DNA from: Heterobilharzia americana
Lineage: Eukaryota > Platyhelminthes > Trematoda > Strigeidida > Schistosomatidae
Direction: 5' to 3'
Length of the DNA stretch: 64,000 nucleotides
Assembly (NCBI GenBank): GCA_944470555.2
Contig: CALYCZ020000121.1
Location: 1 to 64,000 of the forward strand
The position numbers and the translations under genes are program-made. The notes under the pieces were generated by a model. It searched no databases and had not been told where the DNA came from. It was given only the letters and a program-made list of their open reading frames with translations. Position 1 is the first letter of the stretch. The number at the start of each line of letters is the position of its first letter. Of the stretch, positions 55,489 to 64,000 are shown one piece after another.

Positions 55489-58400
55489 GTGATTAATAGA
55501 GAGTTGGAGAAGCTTTATGCTCAACTCATATTCATACTCAATTTATTTTAAGTTGGTTTTTTACTGCTGTGTACTTGTCGAGTGGGCCTACACAGTTCGC
55601 TGGTATGCTATGGTGATGAAGTTTCAAGGTAATAATATCTCCCCGATTTAGATATCTAGTTACGAGTGTAGTCGCAATTTTGTGTCGTGCCGAGGTGGCG
55701 TGACTCGTTCTTTCTCAACCTGAAGTTGTACTAATTGAACGTTATCACTATTTATTACCTTTAGAAGTGCGCCTTATTTTCATGAGATTTCTGTCATATA
55801 ATAAGATCTGAACGTAAAAAACGTATGCGTATAGTAAAAAGTTGTCAAGCTGAAAGTATGGCGGTGCCTCCTACTGAAAAGGGTATCGAATACGTAACTC
55901 TTAAAGGGTCAGTACTGAAACACCGGTGAGTATATCAAAGCCTATGGCGAGTCGTCAGGTAACTTGTACACGTCGAGTAGTGTCCATTTCCACTCAACTT
56001 TATGTTTGTGGTGGTCTCCCTGTCGTCATCTGACTTTACATGGATTGATTGACCTTATCATAGGAGAACCCTTATTTGATCTAGAGTACTCAGATGGGAC
56101 ACTCTTACTAGATAAAAATGCTGATAAAATGGTGAGTCTTCCAAAAAATTTGATTGGCAGCTTAAGAATATCTGAGATGCGTCCCTTGCCACCCAGATGT
56201 AGGTTTCTGCTCCAGGACCGGTCTTCAGCAGTGTCCTGGTTAGTAGTAGGGAGGGAAATGGTCAAGCGCTTTAAACACTTCATTTACCTGGGAAGTCGGG
56301 TCAGTTTTGGCGACTTAGTGGCGGGCGAAATTCCTGCATGGATACAAAAGACTCGATTGGTTTTCGCTAACTTACACCACTTATGACACTGCCGTGATAC
56401 CCAATTGTCGATTAGGGGTCGAGTGTACTGGGTTACAGTTCTCTCTGTTCTGCCGTATGACTGTGAGACATGACCATTGACTGTAGAGGATGTGAGGCTT
56501 TAGGTATTCGACCACCGTTGCCTTCGTAGTATAGGGAGTGTGTTATGGTGTCACCACGTCATTAACGCAGAAGTCAGGTGTAGAGTTTTAGAAAGGAGAA
56601 GAAAGTGAGTTGACCAAGCTGTGGACCTTCATCGACTGAGTTGTGTATGAAATGTGTTACGCATGCCTTGTCGCAAAATGTTAGCTAAGGTAGATTTATA
56701 TTAGAGAATAGTTAGGGGCGGCAAGACTAAAACATGGCACCATCAGTTCATGAAATCGTTAACTGTTGGTTTGAGTTGTGTAGGGGAATGTAGACCTCCG
56801 GGTTGGGGTCCAGGTGACAACAGAAACCAGGGGTTGGAGGCTGTTATTAAAATGGCTCGGAATCGATCTAAGTAGCGCAGATACATCTACAGACTATCCT
56901 TATCTTTGGCGTCAAACTGAATTCAGCACTCTATTTTTCCTACTTGTTATGTTATCACGACTTCCGACTGGTTCTTCTCTGTTTTTCTTCCTTTTTTTTG
57001 TCTGATGTGCTGATATGAGGTGTGGCAGCTTGGACCGTTATGCAGTAATACTTGGTCCAATGTTAATGATGAGGCTGAAAGTAAAGAAATTAACACAAGT
57101 CAACGATTACTCAAAAAAAGAAATGTGTAAGCATTAAGGTCGATAAAGTTAGGTGTACACTGGTTTTCAGTATGGTTGTGGTGTAACAGGTAAGTTTATC
57201 AGGTGCATGAAACCATCTGTTAACAGTAGTGTTACTTATACACATATATCAGTGACCATATACTATTAGCTGAAGTAGAGTTACGATAGGAGAATGAAAA
57301 GCAATCAAACTAAAATAATCAACGTATAAAGTCTGGTTGTCAGTTGGAATCATAAGAAACATGAAGTTTTATGGTTAGTGCATGCTAGGAAACATATTGG
57401 TGGTGATTTGGTGTGTTAATTCAGATTTATACTGTTCAGAAATCAAGCATACTACCTTTCACTCTGCTTTTTTAAATATCGCTTTCTGATGAACTTGTTT
57501 TCATCATTTTCATTGACCACATCTCTCTTTTTGACTTGGCTCAAGCTATGTGTAGAATTGTAACTCAGCGAATAGGTGCTAATTTGTTCACTAGAAAGTA
57601 AGCCTGATATCACGAAGATTTTTGATACCTCTTTGGTACAGACATATCGGTAGGTGGGATTGGATTTGAAACTAATAACTGACTGGTTAAAAGTTCATCA
57701 CCCAAACTGATGAGCTTCAAATGTGGAATGTAACATTGTATGAATAAACAATTGTGATAAATCTTATGTCGAATTACCTACCTCTGGGTGACATATCCTG
57801 AAAACCTAATCAACGCAACCTACTGTTCCACACGAAATATTAATTTATAAAGTGGTCGAACTCGGTGACCACCTCTCTTACCTTAAAGAATGCATCAGCT
57901 TCAGTGAGCTGGTGATCGATAAAATCTTGGCACACAAAGTTCTCATTTGATCTTCTCCCAAATTACGCCACTAATGGTGCAGGTGAGATATTTGAATGTC
58001 AAGCATAATGCACGTCTGTTCACTTTGTCTTGTTCTATGGCGGAATGATAATTATAGATAGAGTGTTTAGAGTCTCTCTAGACGTCTAACCACCGTCGCT
58101 TTTCTGACATCGCATTTCTTTAGTGAAACTACTGCTTCAGCAGAGTGGTCTTTTCATAGGTAAGGGTAGGCTAGTTGATTACGTAAATCACTGACTGAGG
58201 TGGCTTAAACGTACTATGTTTACCGACCCTTCATCTTTACTGACTGAAGTAGGGATAGTTTGGAAAGAAGCGTAAACAAATCGACCGACAGCTGTTAACT
58301 CATTGTGGTGGTCGAGCTTACCTATCTCGGTGCTCCAGTTGAGCTGTAATGGCTTTATTTCTCGACGTCCTGCCATGCCAGAGACGTCTTTCAGATAGTG

Positions 58401-61400
58401 TCAGCACTGAGGAAGATTCCCATCACAGTGCAAATAGTTTACGCTGTGACGGGAATGGAAGAGTCAAGTACTTCTGGCTATCGATTTGTTGGGACCTGAA
58501 ATTACTGCGTAACAGTCGAAGTTAGTAAACCTTAGATCAGCAAATCAAGATACAAGGCAACACGATGAAAGACATGGGGATCGCAATGTTATGCGCGAAG
58601 GCTGTGGAAAACTATGAGATAAAAATAACTGGGGCAGAGGAAATAGGCGAATATGATATGACGGTTTAAATAAGGTGTGGGTGCCATCGGTAAAGACACA
58701 ACCAGATCATCTACAGTCTTCAACCATCGTTCTGGGTTGTCTCATGGATGACAACTAGGAGACCTGAAGTTTGCTTTACGCGTCAGTTGAACAATGAGAG
58801 AGCCCATGGTTGGTGCTACATCTTGGTCCAGTTACCCACTGAATTGCCTCTTTTCTTTATGAACTAATGAGCGTCCTTCATTGTTTAAAATGATAAAACT
58901 GGATTAAATTACTACAGACTAATGGATATTTTTCAGAAGACCAGCAGTAGATTCGCCGACTATCTGTCTAAACGGTTTAAGGCTAGGTTAAGAGGCATTA
59001 ACACGTCTCAAGTAAGTTAGCTTTTTTGTTAAACAAAACTACAGTGAAGAGATAGGCTATTCTTGGTTGCTGAGTTGCCATCTTCCTCAGTGCCTGGTGT
59101 TAATTTCAGTCGACTGCTACGCTTGTATCAAGTTATCGGCCACTGACTTTATCTGGGTTTTAATTTCGGACTTCCTAATTGAAATCTTTAAGATGTCAAA
59201 AGTGATTGACTGCCGTCTCTGTCTCTTTTTTCCTCCGTACTTATCCGATCTGCAACAATTTTCGTATTCTTTGTTTATTTAAATATTTCCTACTGCGTTG
59301 ACTTTGTTTTCGTGTTACTGATAAGCATGGTAAGTATAATCGAGGTATTATGTTTTTTCAAAGGAACGCCCATTGATATTTAATAAAGGCATCGGTAAGA
59401 GCAGATACCCAAGTCTGTAACTTACATAATGACTGTTTAGCTGTTTAACGGTTAGTTCTCGGTACATTGATAAGTTGCGAGGCGAGCAATCTTCTCTTTA
59501 CGGGATGTAGGTTGTACTCAGTTAATTTAACTGTCAACTGCCAACTCTGCCAAAGATAAGTGCCGCTCATTATTTTATAGCCTACACTGTCGGCCTTGTT
59601 ATGTGATTGTCAATAAGTATAATCCCAGTTTTTCATCCATGAATTTGCGATTGGCTTTTAGTTTCATAGTGCAGAAAGTTTATAGCCGGATTAAACTCAT
59701 AAATTATGAAATCGCAAGGCAATCGAAGTCATTAAGAACCTAAGTAATATTCTGTGGGCGTTGATGATGCATTACATATTGATGAGAATATACTGAACTA
59801 ATTTTCGTCTTTGTACAGGACATGTTCCATGATGAAGCTTCGGTGGATGAAGATGATGAGGAAGAAGACGAGGAGTATGATGAAGATGCAGATCTTATTG
59901 GTCCCGAAGACGAGGAAGCGTTGGATGCTGTACCTGCAGCTCGTGAGCTAGATTCACGCCGGAGAATACGTGAAATCATGGATCAGGATGAGGAGGCGAT
60001 TGAAAGGTATTATCAAGAACGATATGAAAATCAAGATTACGTGGATCGTTTCGGTGATGGTGAAGCAATGGCTGATAGTATTGTTCAAAAAGAGCGTCTT
60101 CCAGGCATCAAAGATCCTAATCTTTGGGCACTTCGATGCAAAATGGGTGAAGAAAAAGCCACTGTATTAGCGCTGATGCGTAAGTTCATAGCGTACCAGT
60201 TTTCTGACACTCCACTTCAAATCAAATCGGCCTTTGCAAAAGAGGGTTTAAAGGGATATATTTATGTTGAAGCCTTCAAACAAACTCATGTTAAACAAGC
60301 CATTGAAGGTATCACTGCTTTACGATTGTCCACCTATAAACAGCAGCTTGTTCCAATTGAGGAAATGACAGAGGTTGTACGTGTGGTCAAAGAAACTGGT
60401 CAGCTTAAGCCTGAGCAATGGGTCCGGATTAAATCTGGACTCTATCGTGATGATTTAGCCTTGGTAAGTACCAGGTTTTTTTATCCTACAGTGAGTGTTA
60501 AGGTTTTACACGTCGAAGTGATAAGTGTTTGGTTTACTCAGAGACTCGGAGTTTGTTTGTTCCTGGACGTTTCTTCATCAGGTTACTTATCTCATCATTT
60601 TATAATTCATATGTAAATTAGACTGCGTTCACTACTGAATTTATTTGCGTAAAAAGCCTATTTATACTTTCCGATTTAAGTATATTAGAAGCTTCATAAA
60701 AAGAAGGCACCTCAAAAGCGTTAGTGAGAATTCATAATACTGCTGAAATAAGAGTGACATTTCAACACATATACTCATTTAGAAACCATCCTGTAGGTTG
60801 AGATGCCTTATTGTTCCACTTCGGCAAAGTATTTTAATTTACCAAATGCCTTGCAATGATTCTAAAAAAAGAAAAGCAAATCCACCCAGCAAACTTGTAC
60901 ACGTTTGTGCAGTAGGCAAGGGACCACAAGTGTCTTATGAGGTCTAATGCTATTATCCGGTTGCTTAGGCCATGGTAAGTGGGGCGGGGTTCGAACCCGT
61001 GACCAACCGTCTGGGGGCCAAGTGCCTACGAGTTGAAATATATAGTTGAAAGTAGTCGACCAGGTTCAACTAGGCTATCTAAGCACAGAAGCTTAGCCTA
61101 AATTCGTAAACGGTAGTAAGCTAGTGAATCTGGGGAAGAACTTGACGATGACTATTCATACAATTGGATATAACCACACAATAAGATGAGACAGAGTAAC
61201 AATTCTTAAAGGCTAAGTTGGGTGAGAAAAGAGGTTGTTAATTGAATCTATGTCTATGGAAGTAACAATAAATAGGTGCAATAGGAATGGCTTGGTACTT
61301 GTTCTAGATATATGAAAAATTGGACTGCCCATATCGCAAAGGAGAAAATGTTAGGACCATGTAAACCATTAATATAGGAGTAAAACTTAGACATTGTGGT

Positions 61401-64000
61401 AGATTGTAATTCCGTTTTAATTCGTTTATTAGAAAATGTCACTCAGTGAAACAGTATTATTGGAGTTACTTGGAGCTACCTGATATGAATCTGAATAGTA
61501 CATTGTTATTCAGTAAATAATACTGTTTTCGTATGTGACACGTCAAATAAACAAAAACTAAAATGAAATAACGATCTACCACAGTGTCCTAGTTTAACTC
61601 GTATATTAGCTTGGGTACTAAAGTTGTAGAAATTCAATGGGTTCTGTCCATACTGGGTCTCCTAGCATCATATCTGCAGCTGTTTATGTGGATTAGTATA
61701 AAAAGCAATGCTTCATGTTCCCTAACCCCCTATTCAGTAATTACATAGTCGTCTAGCTCTATGTTATTTGAAATTCAGGCGGTGAATTTCGTGTATGGTG
61801 TTTTCTTTATTCATTTTATAGTTAAATTGTTGAGTTTGCGCGCTAAGGATTATGGCTGGCTTTTGTTTATTTTTGAGAAACGCTGAAATAATCAAGCCGG
61901 TTTACAGTCAGCAACCACCTGCACGTTCGTGCAGTAGGCAACGAGCCGCACCCGGTGTGAGGGCCAGTGATGCCAGCTGGCTGCTCGGACTTTGGTTGGT
62001 TGGTCGGTTGGGGTTTGAACCCATGGCTTACTGTTTTGAAGTCGAGTGCGCCTAGACCATTGAACCTCTGCTGAAATAATATCTGTATGTGTAATGTAAT
62101 GTTCAAAAAGTTGCAAGTTGCATCAATTCACGCATAATTGCTACTGTGTAGTGTAGCAAATTGAACGGATGTACCTCTATGTGGGGTTTTACGTTGATTT
62201 TGTATGTGTCTTGAACAGTGATTACTGCAGGTATCTTCCTCTCACACATTGGGGATAGCGTTTAGGCCTATTGATATTTAGTTGTTGTATATATTCCCTA
62301 GTTGTGGTCGCTTAAAGGGTTATATAGAGTCGTCATTTGAATTGACGACATCTAGTGGTGTCCGCCAGGGATGCCTTCTGTCACCGTTACTGTTTAACTT
62401 GGTTGTATGTGTGTTAACATACATGACTTCAGGTACCTCTGATTTCACAGGGATTGATCTAATCCCTGGAAGTCATCTGACTATCTTGGAGTATACAGAC
62501 GACATTGTCCTGCTAGGTGAAGTTGCTGACAAAATGCAGGGTCTTCTGAACGCGTCGGGTAGAAATCTGAGTGTTTGGGACCTTTCAAATGTAGAATGAT
62601 GTAAATCGATGGGTCACTGTTTGGTACCTAGGTCTGCTTACTGGGGTTTCGGCAGCCACGTAGTAACATTAGCCGTTACACAATAGGTGTGGCTGAAGGT
62701 TTACTGCACGAGTGTGCATAAGGTTGGTGAGTGAACTTCGAGTTTTGATTTTTTTTGGACTAAAGTGGTTGAATGTAGCAACCACTTCGCTTACTTGGGG
62801 GAGTTGTGTCAGTCCGAACGGGCTTGTCGCTAACGGAATCTCAGTTTGGATACAGAGGGCCCATTAGGCATTTGCAAACTTGGATCATCTCTGGTGTTGA
62901 CTAGCATGATATCCGACTACCTACTAAAGGACGAGTATACTCCACCGCAGTTCATTCTGTTCTTTTATACGGCTGTGAGGCATGATCGTTGAAAGCAGAT
63001 GTAAAGAGATTGCAGGTTTTTGACCGCAGGTTTCTTCGTAGCATTTCTCACGTAGGATGAGATCATCATGTGAGTAATGTCGGGGTTAGGTGGAGAGTAC
63101 TAGACAAGGGAAGCAAGTCAATCGATAAGGTTGTAAACCTCCACTGACTGAGATGGCTTTGATGTGTGTTGTGCGTGCCGAGTCACCGGCTACCTTGACG
63201 TGGAATATTGGTCGAAGTAGGAAATGGTTTGATAGAAGGCTCTGGATGGTGACCAGTCGAAGATGTGACATTAGTCTATGAAGTCTGTGACTGTTAGTCT
63301 GAGCTATGTAGGGAGGCATAAGCTGCGTGGTTGGGATCCTCGAGAGGAATTAATGGTTGGAGGCCGTTGGTGACAGCTGAAAATCGTTCACAATGGTGCA
63401 GATGCATTCACTCTTTGACATCTGAATCTCGAAGACTTTCATTCACCTTTGATTTCTGATCCTTTCTCCTCCGACATGCTTTTCTCTTCTTTGATATCAC
63501 TGTTCTTTCCACACTTGTTCTTCGCTTGCTACTGTGAAGTGTAGCAAGTTGAATCGATGCGAGGTTCTACGTTGATTTTATCCGTCGGTTTCAAAATTTA
63601 TCAATTCTCTCAGCACTCAGGTTCTCTAAACTTCAGTCGGTTGTACTTCACTGTCAAACCTTACCGTGTCCCGATCATGTCAGAACTTATCACCAGTGAT
63701 AATGTTTGGATAAAAATTGTCTTCACAGTTCTGTTAGTAATTGTATTCATTGGAAAAGTTGATTGCGTTTTCACCTCAATTTCCTTACCTTACTTTTAAT
63801 CATTTCAGGTTGAATATGTGGAAGATGCACAAAATTTGGTGGGTCTTAAATTAGTGCCACGAATCGATTATGAGCGAAAACGTAATCGTGGCACAGAGGC
63901 GGAGGACGATAACAACAGTAATAATAAATTTCGGCGTTTCAAACGTCCAGCTCCAGCGTTGTTCAATGCATCCAAACTGGCTGATCGTGTGCAACGTGAT
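55285..64000 (+). CDS. SUPT5H: SPT5, right copy, exons 1-3 (3' end outside window)
   Basis: This is the plus-strand 5' part of the gene, in the right arm of the second inverted repeat. Exons are 55285-55488 (ATG start), 59819-60463 and 63809-64000, the last cut by the window edge. They encode the acidic N-terminus, NGN and KOW1 and are identical in protein to the middle copy. The ATG at 55285 is chosen because the protein then begins MSDYSDSD followed by an acidic tract, as SPT5 N-termini do, and the upstream open frame is short and unlike the family. A CR1-like retroelement in the same direction ends about 200 bp upstream. Confidence 0.88.
55899..57059 (+). mobile_element. RTE-like RT fragment in intron 1 (mirror)
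   Basis: Partner of 39900-41060; the longest frame is 55964-56386, containing LEYSDGTLLLDKNADKM (decayed motif C). Confidence 0.55.
58399..58799 (-). mobile_element. RTE-like tail (mirror)
   Basis: Partner of 38160-38560. Confidence 0.35.
59819..60463 (+). CDS. SUPT5H: SPT5 exon 2, NGN domain (right copy)
   Basis: 645 bases, identical protein to 36498-37142; acceptor TGTACAG, donor GTAAGT. Confidence 0.95.
60874..61029 (-). mobile_element. tRNA-derived SINE, strong B box (mirror)
   Basis: Partner of 35930-36085. Confidence 0.7.
61379..61594. repeat. Fold-back repeat related to Penelope ends (mirror)
   Basis: Partner of 35365-35580. Confidence 0.6.
61859..62069 (-). mobile_element. tRNA-derived SINE with A and B boxes (mirror)
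   Basis: Partner of 34890-35100 in the right arm of inverted repeat 2. Confidence 0.7.
62159..63559 (+). mobile_element. RTE-like retroelement fragment with RT motifs (mirror)
   Basis: Partner of 33400-34800; RT frame 62282-62599 identical. Confidence 0.7.
62614..62744 (+). mobile_element. Partial SINE tail (mirror)
   Basis: Partner of 34215-34345. Confidence 0.4.
63809..64000 (+). CDS. SUPT5H: SPT5 exon 3, cut by window edge (right copy)
   Basis: First 192 of an expected 270 bases, after the acceptor TTTCAG; same sequence as the complement of 32961-33152. Confidence 0.92.

Larger units (their letters stand above)
55489..59818 (+). other. Intron 1 of right SPT5 copy
   Basis: Mirror of 37143-41470 with the same RTE-like pieces at 55899-57059 and 58399-58799; the rest shows nothing recognisable. 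Confidence 0.75.
60464..63808 (+). other. Intron 2 of right SPT5 copy
   Basis: Mirror of 33153-36497: SINE pieces, fold-back repeat (61379-61594) and RTE-like element (62159-63559). Confidence 0.8.
54549..64000. repeat. Inverted repeat 2, right arm
   Basis: Partner of 32959-42410. The inner edge falls inside the reverse-transcriptase region of a CR1-like element. Outside the edge a further short TGTCTA match suggests microhomology, then the sequences diverge completely. Confidence 0.95.

Noticed and set aside
1..64000. CRISPR arrays, operons or prokaryotic regulatory sites
   Set aside because: The sequence is eukaryotic: spliced gene, non-LTR and Penelope elements, no bacterial gene organisation or spaced direct repeats.

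Overview
The window looks like eukaryotic, intron-rich, AT-rich DNA from a trematode, most probably a schistosome. The evidence is one conserved gene in short exons with GT-AG introns of 0.5-4.7 kb, surrounded by retroelements of schistosome type: a Penelope-like element with GIY-YIG endonuclease and hammerhead ribozyme, CR1-like elements with PHD fingers in ORF1, many decayed RTE-like copies, tRNA-derived SINEs, and a short repeat resembling the schistosome W/Sm-alpha hammerhead retroposon. The species cannot be named from sequence alone.

The only host gene I can identify with confidence is the transcription elongation factor SPT5 (SUPT5H), present in three copies in alternating orientation. 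A middle copy on the minus strand runs from exon 1 (ATG at 41674) to a candidate last exon (stop at 17195). A left copy on the plus strand contributes exons 4-8 (4637-15640); its first exons must lie left of the window. A right copy on the plus strand contributes exons 1-3 (55285-64000) and runs off the right edge. All exon phases agree. The spliced product would be about 848 residues: acidic N-terminus, NGN domain, six KOW segments and a short proline/threonine-rich tail.

Layout: (1) 1-16.4 kb and 16.4-32.8 kb are the arms of a near-perfect palindrome with an AT-dinucleotide centre (16381-16454), so SPT5 copies meet tail to tail. (2) 33.0-42.4 kb and 54.5-64.0 kb are the arms of a second inverted repeat, so copies stand head to head. 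(3) 42.4-54.5 kb is a spacer present once. It holds a small inverted-repeat cassette (42469-44420) around two spliceable exons of an unrecognised gene, then three CR1-like retroelements in a row on the plus strand. The inner edge of the second inverted repeat falls inside the third CR1-like element, whose 3' end lies about 200 bp upstream of the SPT5 start codon in both arms.

The first-palindrome arms differ by scattered SNPs and indels, one of which puts a premature stop into exon 4 of the middle copy. Whether the structure is a real amplified palindrome (for example sex-linked) or a fold-back or haplotype misassembly cannot be decided from the sequence. Apart from SPT5 and the small unknown exon pair, everything recognised is repeat-derived.
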